NCBI GenBank assembly: GCA_946563605.1 | Contig: CAMNVW010000016.1 | Coordinates: 1 to 13,494, forward strand | Direction of reading: 5' to 3' | DNA from: an uncultured Clostridia bacterium | GTDB taxonomy: Bacteria > Bacillota > Clostridia > Oscillospirales > Ruminococcaceae | DNA: 13,494 nucleotides | In this document: one piece after another, positions 1 through 5,928 of the stretch | How the letters are laid out: every line of letters starts with the position of its first letter | Numbering within the stretch: the first letter of the stretch is position 1 | Translations under genes and position numbers: made by a program | The notes under the pieces: generated by a model | What the model saw: the letters and a program-made list of their open reading frames with translations, nothing else | What the model was told of the DNA's origin: nothing | Databases searched by the model: none

Positions 1-2
1 TT

Positions 3-32
3 GGTTACTTTTGTCGTTAAACAAAAGTAACC
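3..32. repeat. 12-bp perfect inverted repeat (hairpin)
   Basis: Positions 3-14 (GGTTACTTTTGT) and 21-32 (ACAAAAGTAACC) are exact reverse complements around a 6-base loop (CGTTAA). It sits at the outer edge of the gene-free left region, just beyond two tandem repeat units. It has no T-run on either side, so it is not an obvious terminator. It may be the outer end of the repeat element. I see no transposase. Confidence 0.75.
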
Positions 33-34
33 GC

Positions 35-123
35 GGGAGTGGGCTGCGTAAGCCCGAAACTTTGGGGGTGTGGGGGTCGCAACCCCCACAATAATTTTCC
101 CAGCTTCTTGAAGCTAAAAATGA
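35..123 (+). repeat. Hairpin-rich repeat, unit 1
   Basis: This is the first of two adjacent divergent copies. It begins GGGAGTGG, carries a small GGGCT/AGCCC hairpin (41-55), then a G-run/C-run hairpin (69-77 TGTGGGGGT pairing with 82-90 ACCCCCACA), then a short hairpin with core CTTCTTGAAG (102-115). Unit 2 repeats this order about 87 bases later. There is no open reading frame. Together with unit 2 it fills the gene-free stretch before the MFS gene. Confidence 0.7.
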
Positions 124-210
124 GGGAGTGGCGCAATCAGCCCACATCTAAGGGGGCTAGGGGGTGAAACCCTCTAAAAAACTTCCGACCTTCTTGAAGG
201 TCAAGGTGTG
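124..210 (+). repeat. Hairpin-rich repeat, unit 2
   Basis: The second copy begins GGGAGTGG at 124. It has G-rich and C-rich blocks around 151-174, an A-run at 176-181 and the perfect hairpin GACCTTC-TT-GAAGGTC at 187-202. Compared with unit 1, the base pair next to the hairpin core changes from G-C to C-G with both sides changed, so pairing is preserved. The hairpin end lies against the 3' end of the MFS gene. A third copy lies in inverted orientation at the other edge of the window. Confidence 0.75.
176..202 (-). terminator. Intrinsic terminator of the MFS gene, inside repeat unit 2
   Basis: Read on the minus strand after the MFS stop codon, the perfect 7-bp hairpin at 202-187 is followed within a few bases by six T residues (A-run at 176-181 on the plus strand). 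A small extra dyad (AAGGT at 203-207 with ACCTT at 211-215) overlaps the stop codon. The gap between hairpin and T-run is slightly long, so termination strength is uncertain. Confidence 0.55.
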
Positions 211-214
211 ACCT

Positions 215-1432
215 TTAATCTGGAATCTTGCGGAGCAAAACATATCCGATGATAAACAGCACCAGCAAAGCAAGGATGCCATAGGTGGAAGAACCAAACG
301 CAAAGGCGCAAAAGGACATCAGCAGCGGACCGAAAAAGTCTGCGAATTTGCCGAAAATGTCGAAAAATCCAAAATATTCGTTGGACTCGTTTTTCGGGAT
401 GATTTTGCCAAAGTAGGAGCGCGACAGCGACTGGATACCTCCCTGTGCCATGCCCACAACCACAGCCAGCACCCAGAATTCCCAGTTTTTGTCCAGCTGA
501 TAGCCGAACAGGCAGATACCGCAGTAAACCAGAATCGAAGCGCGGATCACTTTGAGCGTGCCGAATTTTTCGGCTAAGGTTCCGGCGAAAATAGCGCATG
601 GGAATGCGACAAACTGCGTCAGCAGCAGCGCCAGAATCATGCTGGAAGCGCTGATACCCACTTCGCCGCCATAGGTGGTTGCCATCGAAATGATGGTGTA
701 AACGCCGTCAATATAGCAAAAATAGGCGATGATAAAATAAAAGACGTTCGGTGTCTTGCGAATCTTTTTAAGCGTGGAAGCTACACGGGAAAAGGCGTGT
801 CTGACCTGATCGGCACGCTGTTCCAGATAGTGCGTTTGGTTGACATTTTTCAGCAGCGGAATGGTCAGACCTACCCACCAAACAGCGGTGATGATAAACG
901 AGATCTGGGTAGCTGCTTGGGTGGATAAACCAAACGGACGCACAAGAATCAACACAATACCGATGGTGAACGGGATACAGCTGCCGATATATCCTAAAGC
1001 ATATCCGTAGGAGGAAATGCGATCCATGCGGTCATCCGAGGTGACATCCACCAGCATGGAATCATAGAAGATACTGCACGCGCTGTAACCGATACGGGTC
1101 AGCACAAACAACAGCAGATAGACAATCCAGTTGCTCGAAAAGGAGAGCAGCAGCAGTCCCAGAACACCGATGACAAGAAAGACCGAAAACATTTTTTTCT
1201 TCATGCCCTTGTAATCGGCAAGCGCGCCCAAAAATGGAGAGAGCACCGCCAGAATCAGAAAAGCGGTCGAAGTGGTCAGTCCCCAGATACCGGAGGCGGT
1301 AGCCTGAGAGACCTTCTGCTCGGCGAGCGAACGGAAAAAGATTGGGATGGTTGTGGAAATCAGCATCGTAAAAGCGGAATTTGCAACATCGTATAAAATC
1401 CAGCTTTTCTCTGGCTTTGAAAGTGTTGACAT
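215..1432 (-). CDS. MFS transporter, UMF1/Atg22-like family
   Basis: This is a 405-residue integral membrane protein with about 12 predicted hydrophobic segments, a full-length major facilitator. Family features are the N-terminal YDVANSAF (residues 14-21), a motif-A-like PFLGALADYKG after the second helix (66-76), a DGV motif in the middle (242-244), and GGIQSLSRSYFGKIIP (331-346) followed by EYFGFF. These are typical of the UMF1 group, whose bacterial substrates are mostly unknown. The ATG at 1430-1432 was chosen because AGGAGG lies just upstream. An upstream in-frame extension would run through the promoter and lacks family similarity. The gene is divergent from an M55 peptidase and an amidase, so uptake of a related peptide or amide is possible but unproven. 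Confidence 0.9.
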   Translation of the reverse strand: MSTLSKPEKSWILYDVANSAFTMLISTTIPIFFRSLAEQKVSQATASGIWGLTTSTAFLILAVLSPFLGALADYKGMKKKMFSVFLVIGVLGLLLLSFSSNWIVYLLLFVLTRIGYSACSIFYDSMLVDVTSDDRMDRISSYGYALGYIGSCIPFTIGIVLILVRPFGLSTQAATQISFIITAVWWVGLTIPLLKNVNQTHYLEQRADQVRHAFSRVASTLKKIRKTPNVFYFIIAYFCYIDGVYTIISMATTYGGEVGISASSMILALLLTQFVAFPCAIFAGTLAEKFGTLKVIRASILVYCGICLFGYQLDKNWEFWVLAVVVGMAQGGIQSLSRSYFGKIIPKNESNEYFGFFDIFGKFADFFGPLLMSFCAFAFGSSTYGILALLVLFIIGYVLLRKIPD

Positions 1433-1462
1433 GGTGATCCTCCTGCGGTTAAATAAAATGAT

Positions 1463-1479
1463 ACAAATGATACATTTGT
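1463..1479. promoter_or_regulatory. Palindrome and 9-bp tandem repeat in the MFS leader
   Basis: ACAAATG (1463-1469) and CATTTGT (1473-1479) form a 7-bp perfect dyad with a 3-base centre. It overlaps two tandem copies of AATGATACA (1457-1465 and 1466-1474). The site is just downstream of the expected MFS transcription start and upstream of its ribosome binding site, a classical operator position. The binding protein is unknown. Confidence 0.45.
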
Positions 1480-1480
1480 T

Positions 1481-1518
1481 ACTTGACAGCATAAAACATT
1501 TTTTTTTTGCTGTCAAGT
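1481..1518. promoter_or_regulatory. 11-bp inverted repeat spanning the MFS promoter
   Basis: ACTTGACAGCA (1481-1491) and TGCTGTCAAGT (1508-1518) are exact reverse complements separated by 16 bases that include a run of ten T. One arm covers the -35 hexamer and the other overlaps the -10 of the minus-strand promoter. A dimeric repressor bound here would block RNA polymerase. This is inference from position. Confidence 0.6.
1488..1516 (-). promoter_or_regulatory. Sigma-A promoter of the MFS gene
   Basis: On the minus strand, TTGACA (1516-1511, perfect -35) is followed after 17 bases by TATGCT (1493-1488, four of six matches to TATAAT). The spacer contains an A-tract. Transcription would start near 1481, about 50 bases before the ATG. 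Confidence 0.6.
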
Positions 1519-1610
1519 GCTGCACAGATCTCCTTTTCGGGGGGTGCGCTTCCTGCTGCTGGTGTTTAGGAAAAAAATTGTCCTTAAAAGGTGGAATTTT
1601 TTGCAATCAG

Positions 1611-1619
1611 TGGTATAAT
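1611..1619 (+). promoter_or_regulatory. Extended -10 promoter of the M55 peptidase operon
   Basis: TGGTATAAT at 1611-1619 is a perfect TATAAT with an upstream TG, the extended -10 form. The region 17 bases upstream has no good -35, which extended -10 promoters tolerate. Transcription would start near 1626, before the ribosome binding site GGAAGG and the ATG at 1685. Confidence 0.55.
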
Positions 1620-1684
1620 AAAAAGGAGGCAAAATCTTTTTGCTTTTTCATTGATGCAGACAAAGAAAGGAAGGTTGTTGATTT

Positions 1685-2533
1685 ATGAAACTGTATATTT
1701 CCGTAGATATGGAAGGATTAGCAGGGATCACCCATTGGAAGGATGAATCGGAGGAAAGAGAACGTTTCCGCAAAGCGATGAATCAGCAGGTGGAGTGGGT
1801 TCTGGAAGGAATTGCCGCAAGCGACCGAAACGAAGAAATCACTCACATTATGATTGCAGATTCTCACGGCGGCGGAGAAAATCTGTCCTATGACCTTTTG
1901 AGCGAAAAAGACGGACGTGTATGGCTCATCAGCGGTAGTCCACGTCCACAGTACATGATGCCGGCGATGGACGACAGCTTTGATCTGGTATTTTTGGTTG
2001 GTTATCATGGCGGTGCGGGTCAGCCGGCAAGCTCGATGGATCACACCTATTCCAGCGCGGCAGTTCAGAATATCTTCATCAACGGCAAGCTGATGAACGA
2101 AGCAACCATCAACGCGGCTTATGCCGGTATCGTCAACAAAGCGCCGGTTGGACTGGTCATCGGCGATTCCTCTTTGGAAAAACAGCTCAAAGAGGACGGC
2201 ATGATGCCTTGGGTAGAATATGTGAATACAAAGCAGTCTCTGGCAAGATTTGCGGCAATGTACAAGCCAAAACATCTTGTCCGCGAAGAAACCATCGCCG
2301 CAGTCAAAAAGGTGTTGGACAGCGATTACACCAAACTGCCGCTGTATACCTTTGATGCGCCGTATCATTGCAGAATCGACCTTGCAACCTCCTCGAAGTG
2401 CGATGTTGTCCAGCAGATGCCAGGCATTGAACGCACCGGTGGACGCACGCTGGAGCTGGAGCTGAGCGATTACACCAAACTGTTTAATGCAATCCAAGGT
2501 ATTGCAAACATGAGCCGTGTGGCTTACTGCTAA
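1685..2533 (+). CDS. M55 family zinc D-aminopeptidase (DppA-like)
   Basis: This 282-residue cytoplasmic metallopeptidase matches the usual DppA length. Visible residues correspond to the two-zinc site of DppA: D8 and E10 in SVDMEG, H61 in ADSHGGG, H108 in GYHGG and E139 in MNEA. H120 in MDHTYSS matches the catalytic histidine position. The family removes N-terminal D-amino acids from peptides and forms a decameric ring in Bacillus subtilis. The ATG is preceded by AAAGGAAGG. A cysteine hydrolase follows after 17 bases in the same operon, and a transporter is divergent, so the three may scavenge D-amino-acid peptides or amides. The substrate is not shown by sequence. Confidence 0.92.
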   Translation: MKLYISVDMEGLAGITHWKDESEERERFRKAMNQQVEWVLEGIAASDRNEEITHIMIADSHGGGENLSYDLLSEKDGRVWLISGSPRPQYMMPAMDDSFDLVFLVGYHGGAGQPASSMDHTYSSAAVQNIFINGKLMNEATINAAYAGIVNKAPVGLVIGDSSLEKQLKEDGMMPWVEYVNTKQSLARFAAMYKPKHLVREETIAAVKKVLDSDYTKLPLYTFDAPYHCRIDLATSSKCDVVQQMPGIERTGGRTLELELSDYTKLFNAIQGIANMSRVAYC

Positions 2534-2550
2534 ATCAAAAAGAGAAAATC

Positions 2551-3078
2551 ATGAAGCAAGCGCTGATCGTAGTAGATTATCAGAAGGATTTTGTGGATGG
2601 GGCGCTGGGTTTCCCGAAGGCGGCTGCGCTGGAAAAGGAAATCTGTGCAAAAATCGAACAGGCACGCAGAGAGAATGTAGAGGTCATCTTTACGTTCGAC
2701 ACCCATCATGAGGATTACCTTCAAACGCAGGAAGGCAGAAACCTGCCGATTCCGCACTGCCTGAAAGACGCCGACGGATGGAAACTTTATGGTGCGGTGG
2801 AAAATTGCCGCCAAGAAACAGACCGCTGCTTTGAAAAACCGTGCTTTGGTTCATGGGAGCTTGCTGAATACGCAAAAGCCCAAGGCTATGAGCAAATCGA
2901 GCTGTGCGGCGTGGTCTCCAACATCTGCGTTTTGTCCAATGCGGTGCTGCTGAAATCGGCGCTGCCGGAAGCACAAATCGTTGTGGACGCAAAAGCAACG
3001 GCAAGCAACGATGACAGTATGAACAAAAAAGCATTGGATATTTTGGCGGGGATTCAGGTCAAGGTCTTAAACCGTTAA
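2551..3078 (+). CDS. Isochorismatase-fold cysteine hydrolase, nicotinamidase-like
   Basis: This 175-residue cytoplasmic amidohydrolase has the family catalytic triad: D9 in IVVDYQKDF, K96 in CFEKPCFGS and C126 in GVVSNICV. D50 and H52 in TFDTHHEDY, and H69 in IPHC, fit the metal-binding residues of nicotinamidases, so nicotinamide deamidation for NAD salvage is a reasonable guess. The fold also includes other amidases (for example ureidoacrylate or N-carbamoyl hydrolases), so I give no symbol. The start is 17 bases after the M55 gene with a weak AGAGA ribosome binding site, suggesting translation is helped by the upstream gene. A strong terminator follows. Confidence 0.88.
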   Translation: MKQALIVVDYQKDFVDGALGFPKAAALEKEICAKIEQARRENVEVIFTFDTHHEDYLQTQEGRNLPIPHCLKDADGWKLYGAVENCRQETDRCFEKPCFGSWELAEYAKAQGYEQIELCGVVSNICVLSNAVLLKSALPEAQIVVDAKATASNDDSMNKKALDILAGIQVKVLNR

Positions 3079-3096
3079 ATCTATCATCATAATCAG

Positions 3097-3130
3097 AAAA
3101 ACAGGGGGCAATTTTGCCTCCTGTTTTTTG
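3097..3130 (+). terminator. Intrinsic terminator after the peptidase-amidase operon
   Basis: ACAGGGGGCA (3101-3110) pairs with TGCCTCCTGT (3115-3124) with one G-T wobble and a 4-base loop. The flanking AAAA and TTTT extend the stem and a T-run follows. Confidence 0.9.
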
Positions 3131-3240
3131 GTTGGGGGAGAATCTGCACCGTGTTTCGCTTGTTGAATCCATGTTGAAAACCTGCTTTCGTCAAAAACAC
3201 CGAAAGATTTCGCTTTTTAACAGCAAATTTTTGGGTGAGC

Positions 3241-3260
3241 GTAAAGGAAAACACCTTGAC
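3241..3260. promoter_or_regulatory. Upstream copy of paired palindrome at the ylxM promoter
   Basis: GTAAAGGAAAACACCTTGAC matches 17 of 20 bases of the downstream palindrome at 3301-3320, exactly 60 bp away. Its right end overlaps the first five bases of the -35 hexamer at 3256. The overlap with TTGACA could explain some of its deviation from symmetry. Confidence 0.55.
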
Positions 3261-3284
3261 AGGTAAATCTTTCTCGGTTATAAT
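3256..3284 (+). promoter_or_regulatory. Consensus sigma-A promoter of the SRP operon
   Basis: TTGACA (3256-3261) and TATAAT (3279-3284) are both perfect and exactly 17 bases apart. Transcription should start near 3291, about 70 bases before ylxM. A promoter this strong fits an operon for protein targeting and ribosome components. Flanking palindromes suggest that it is controlled. Confidence 0.92.
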
Positions 3285-3300
3285 ATCAAAGGTAAGTTCA

Positions 3301-3320
3301 GTAAAGGTAAAAACCTTTAC
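3301..3320. promoter_or_regulatory. Perfect palindrome / hairpin in the ylxM leader
   Basis: GTAAAGGT (3301-3308) and ACCTTTAC (3313-3320) are exact reverse complements around AAAA. The site starts about ten bases after the expected transcription start, so it could be a DNA operator or a 5'-end RNA hairpin. It is the better of two copies bracketing the promoter. Confidence 0.65.
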
Positions 3321-3360
3321 ACAATGGTCAAAACACCCGATGGTGAAAGGGAGCTGCGCA

Positions 3361-3723
3361 ATGGCAAAGAACCTGGAAATATCGGTGCTGCTGGATTATT
3401 ACGGTCAGATGCTGACCCAAAAGCAGCTGGAGGTCGCACAGCTTTACTATAACGAGGATCTTTCCTTAGCGGAGATCGCTTCGTTTACCAATATCACCCG
3501 TCAGGGGGTGCGCGACAGTATCAAGCGTGCAGAATCCACCTTATTGGAGATGGAGGAACGTTTGGGGCTTGCGAAAAAATTTCGGGAGTATCAGGGAAAG
3601 CTTGAGCAGATTACAAACTGCGCCAAGGAGATTGCCTTTGAAGCGGACAAATATGCGCTGGGCAAAAAGATACAAACCTATGCAAACGAAATTGTGGAAC
3701 TTACACAGCAAATCAGCGACTAA
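3361..3723 (+). CDS. ylxM: YlxM-family SRP-associated regulator
   Basis: This is a 120-residue cytoplasmic protein with a sigma-70 region-4-like helix-turn-helix (about residues 33-58, core SLAEIASFTNITRQGVRDSI) and a C-terminal helical tail (70-120) likely to form a coiled coil. YlxM proteins lie next to ffh in Firmicutes and modulate the SRP GTPase. An older idea is that they regulate the operon. The ATG at 3361 follows AAGGGAG. A longer in-frame reading from 3235 would include the promoter and is rejected. It is first in the operon, 30 bases before ffh. Confidence 0.93.
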   Translation: MAKNLEISVLLDYYGQMLTQKQLEVAQLYYNEDLSLAEIASFTNITRQGVRDSIKRAESTLLEMEERLGLAKKFREYQGKLEQITNCAKEIAFEADKYALGKKIQTYANEIVELTQQISD

Positions 3724-3753
3724 CTGACATCAACAGCGAATGGGGGAAAACCG

Positions 3754-5118
3754 ATGGCATTCGAGGGTCTTGCCGATAAACTCAATCAAGCCTTTAAGAA
3801 ACTCAGGTCGAAGGGAAAACTCTCTGAGAATGACGTAAAGGAAGCAATGCGCGAGGTGCGCCTGGCGCTGTTGGACGCGGATGTAAACTATAAGGTTGCC
3901 AAGGACTTTGTCAAGAAGGTGACTGAAAAAGCAATCGGAGAAGATGTGCTTTCCAGTCTGACGCCGGCACAGCAGGTAATTAAAATTGTAAGGGACGAGT
4001 TGACCGAGCTGATGGGTTCCACCGACAGCAGGATCAATTTTTCCTCCAAGATCCCAACCATCATTATGATGTGCGGTTTGCAGGGTTCCGGTAAAACCAC
4101 CCACTCTGCAAAGCTTGCCAAAATGTTCCGCAAGCAGGGCAAACGCCCTTTGCTGGTTGCCTGCGACGTTTATCGTCCGGCAGCAATCGAACAGCTGAAA
4201 GTAGTTGGTCAGCAGGTCGATACGCCGGTGTTCGAGATGGGCACTATCTCTCCGGTGGAGATTGCGAAAAACGCTGTCCGTCATGCAAAGGATTACGGAA
4301 ACGACATCGTTATTTTGGATACGGCTGGACGTCTGCACATTGACGAACAGCTGATGCAGGAACTTCAGGACATCAAGGCTGAGGTTCATCCAAATGAGAT
4401 TTTGCTGGTAATCGACGCAATGACCGGTCAGGACGCAGTCAATGTAGCGCAGAGCTTCAACGAAACTTTGGGCATCGACGGCGTGATTCTCACCAAGCTC
4501 GACGGCGACACCCGCGGCGGTGCGGCACTGTCCGTCAGAGCGGTTACCGGAAAACCGATTAAGTTTGCCGGTATGGGCGAAAAGCTCGACGACTTGGAAG
4601 TGTTCCATCCAGACCGTATGGCTTCCCGAATTTTGGGTATGGGCGACGTGCTCACCCTGATTGAGAAGGCACAGGATGAGGTCGATGAGCAGAAGGCGAT
4701 GGAAGTCGCGAAAAAGCTCAAGGAAAATTCCTTTGATATGGAAGATTTGCTTGAACAGATCAAGCAGGTAAGAAATATGGGTCCTTTGGGTAAGATTCTG
4801 GAGATGTTCCCGGGAATGTCCGGCAAGGTTTCGGATGAAACTGCGCAGGCAGGCGAACAGGAGATCAAATATCTTGAAGCCATCATCAATTCGATGACCA
4901 AGGCGGAACGTGCAAATCCAGATATCATCAATCCTGCAAGAAAAAGAAGGATCGCGGCAGGCAGCGGTACCGATGTGCCGAGGGTCAACCGTGTACTCAA
5001 ACAGTATAAGCAAATGAAGGAAATGATGAAGCTGCTCGGAGGAAAGGGCAAAAACGGAAAACGACGCAGAAGAATGCCGTTTAATCCGGCGATGTTAAAA
5101 AATATGCCCCCAATGTAA
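3754..5118 (+). CDS. ffh: Signal recognition particle protein Ffh (SRP54)
   Basis: This 454-residue GTPase binds signal sequences of nascent membrane proteins and the SRP RNA, then docks on FtsY at the membrane. The N domain spans about 1-95. The G domain has GLQGSGKT (108-115), DVYRPAA (138-144), DTAGR (189-193), TKLDGD (247-252) and the GEKLDDLEVF closing motif (275-284). The methionine-rich M domain follows from about 300, with the RNA-binding RIAAGSGT (399-406) and a basic, methionine-rich C-terminus. The P-loop continues TTHSAKLA where many homologues have TTTSAKLA, a small variation. The start is preceded by a GGGGG ribosome binding site. Full length, no damage. Confidence 0.98.
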   Translation: MAFEGLADKLNQAFKKLRSKGKLSENDVKEAMREVRLALLDADVNYKVAKDFVKKVTEKAIGEDVLSSLTPAQQVIKIVRDELTELMGSTDSRINFSSKIPTIIMMCGLQGSGKTTHSAKLAKMFRKQGKRPLLVACDVYRPAAIEQLKVVGQQVDTPVFEMGTISPVEIAKNAVRHAKDYGNDIVILDTAGRLHIDEQLMQELQDIKAEVHPNEILLVIDAMTGQDAVNVAQSFNETLGIDGVILTKLDGDTRGGAALSVRAVTGKPIKFAGMGEKLDDLEVFHPDRMASRILGMGDVLTLIEKAQDEVDEQKAMEVAKKLKENSFDMEDLLEQIKQVRNMGPLGKILEMFPGMSGKVSDETAQAGEQEIKYLEAIINSMTKAERANPDIINPARKRRIAAGSGTDVPRVNRVLKQYKQMKEMMKLLGGKGKNGKRRRRMPFNPAMLKNMPPM

Positions 5119-5231
5119 ATTCGGTTTATCAAATTCCGGAAAAATTGAGTATCAATCCCAAAGGAAATTGAGCATCAATTCCTGCGGAAATTGAGTATCA
5201 ATTCCGGTGGAATTGATAGAGTATTTGAAAG
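5117..5231. repeat. Tandem 23-bp palindromic array between ffh and rpsP
   Basis: Three clear units start at 5140, 5163 and 5186, all 23 bases apart. The best ones (5163-5182 and 5186-5205) read GGAAATTGAG, then C or T, then ATCAATTCC. A degenerate unit before them starts inside the ffh stop codon and keeps ATCAA exactly in phase (5128, 5151, 5174, 5197). Another begins in phase at 5209 (GGAATTGATAG). Each unit is a near-palindrome (ATTGA, 3-base centre, TCAAT, flanked by GGA/TCC). The rpsP ribosome binding site follows directly at 5236. No spacer diversity and no coding potential. Confidence 0.85.
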
Positions 5232-5249
5232 GTTCAGGAGGTGACTCAA

Positions 5250-5492
5250 ATGGCTGTTAAAATTAGACTTCGTAGAATGGGTGCTAAAAAAGCTCCTTTC
5301 TATCGTATCGTTGTAGCTGATTCCCGCTATCCGCGCAACGGCAGATTTATCGAAGAAATCGGTTACTACGATCCGGCACAGACTCCGGCAACAGTAAAGG
5401 TTGACGCTGAAAAAGCAAAGAAGTGGATGTCTAACGGTGCACAACCAACCGATACAGTTAGATCCCTGCTTAAAGCTAACGGTGTCCTCTAG
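5250..5492 (+). CDS. rpsP: 30S ribosomal protein S16
   Basis: This 80-residue protein is the normal length for bacterial S16, an early-binding protein of the 30S body. The N-terminus MAVKIRLRRMGAKKAPFYRI and the central GRFIEEIGYYDP are signature segments. The ATG at 5250 is used because the strong ribosome binding site AGGAGGTGA (5236-5244) precedes it at proper spacing. An in-frame GTG at 5241 lies inside that ribosome binding site. It is separated from ffh by the 23-bp repeat array. Its stop codon overlaps the ribosome binding site of khpA. Confidence 0.98.
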   Translation: MAVKIRLRRMGAKKAPFYRIVVADSRYPRNGRFIEEIGYYDPAQTPATVKVDAEKAKKWMSNGAQPTDTVRSLLKANGVL

Positions 5493-5505
5493 GAGGTAAG
5501 CGCAT

Positions 5506-5739
5506 ATGCAGGAACTGATTGTTACTATTGTGAAAGGTCTTGTGGATGATAAAGACGCTGTTTCGGTAACCGTTGATGAACCAAAGGAAGACGGAACAGT
5601 GGTATACCATCTCCATGTCTCTGCTGACGATATGGGCAGAGTTATTGGAAAACAGGGCAGAATCGCGAAAGCGATCAGAACAATTGTAAGATCCGCTGCC
5701 GGTAAGGTTGAGCAGAAAGTAGCAGTAGAAATCGACTAG
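5506..5739 (+). CDS. khpA: KH-domain RNA-binding protein KhpA (YlqC)
   Basis: This 77-residue protein is a single KH domain with the GxxG loop as GKQG inside GRVIGKQGRIAKAIRT (about residues 44-59). In Gram-positive bacteria KhpA pairs with KhpB (Jag/EloR) to bind many RNAs and affect cell elongation. KhpB is not in this window. AGGAGG at 5491-5496 overlaps the rpsP stop codon TAG, so the two are translationally linked. A terminator follows, which makes khpA the last gene of the ylxM transcript. Confidence 0.95.
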   Translation: MQELIVTIVKGLVDDKDAVSVTVDEPKEDGTVVYHLHVSADDMGRVIGKQGRIAKAIRTIVRSAAGKVEQKVAVEID

Positions 5740-5785
5740 GAATTTGATTGATTTTTGCGGCTGATATCTGAAAAAAGGATCATCC

Positions 5786-5826
5786 AAAAGGGCGCAAGGG
5801 CCAAAAGCCCTGAGCGTCCTTTTTTC
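5786..5826 (+). terminator. Intrinsic terminator between khpA and rimM
   Basis: A long stem starts with AAAAGGGCGC (5786-5795) pairing with GCGTCCTTTT (5814-5823, one G-T wobble). After a small internal loop it continues with AGGGC pairing with GCCCT around the loop CAAAA. A T-run follows. It divides the usual SRP-to-trmD cluster into two transcripts unless read through. Confidence 0.88.
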
Positions 5827-5844
5827 TTATGAAATCTACTTTTT

Positions 5845-5850
5845 TATAAT
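5845..5850 (+). promoter_or_regulatory. Possible -10 of a rimM-trmD promoter
   Basis: TATAAT lies just after the khpA terminator, about 80 bases before rimM. No convincing -35 is visible 16-18 bases upstream (TTTTCT at best), so this could be weak or factor-dependent. Confidence 0.4.
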
Positions 5851-5855
5851 ATATT

Positions 5856-5876
5856 GTTTGGGATGTTGTCCCAAAC
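5856..5876. promoter_or_regulatory. 8-bp perfect dyad in the rimM leader
   Basis: GTTTGGGA (5856-5863) and TCCCAAAC (5869-5876) are exact reverse complements around TGTTG. If the TATAAT at 5845 is used, this dyad sits at the transcription start, either as an operator or as a 5'-terminal RNA hairpin. No T-run follows, so it is not a terminator. Confidence 0.55.
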
Positions 5877-5928
5877 CCTGCAACTCTTTGAAAAAGCTGA
5901 CAAAATTTTTTGTTTAAGGAGGAAGAAT

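Noticed and set aside
1..214. Insertion sequence or integrated element at the left edge
   Set aside because: There are inverted repeats and tandem units but no transposase, integrase or clear target duplication within the window.
1555..1590. Imperfect dyad TTTAGGA/TCCTTAAA before the peptidase promoter
   Set aside because: The pairing needs a bulge in a short AT-rich stem and has no clear relation to the promoter.
1433..1606. N-terminal extension of the MFS gene by 58 residues
   Set aside because: It would be translated through the promoter and dyads, has no family similarity, and a strong ribosome binding site sits just before the ATG at 1432.
1347..1688. Plus-strand 113-codon frame over the divergent promoter region
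   Set aside because: It overlaps the MFS gene and promoter, has low-complexity sequence and no recognisable motif.
3235..3360. Longer ylxM reading frame starting at 3235
   Set aside because: The extra codons cover the consensus promoter and palindromes; the ATG at 3361 has its own ribosome binding site and gives the family N-terminus.
3730..5013. 427-codon open frame antisense to ffh
   Set aside because: Ffh is unmistakable on the other strand. The antisense frame is a codon-bias shadow with no recognisable domain.
5117..5231. CRISPR array
   Set aside because: The 23-bp units are directly adjacent with no unique spacers and no cas genes are present.
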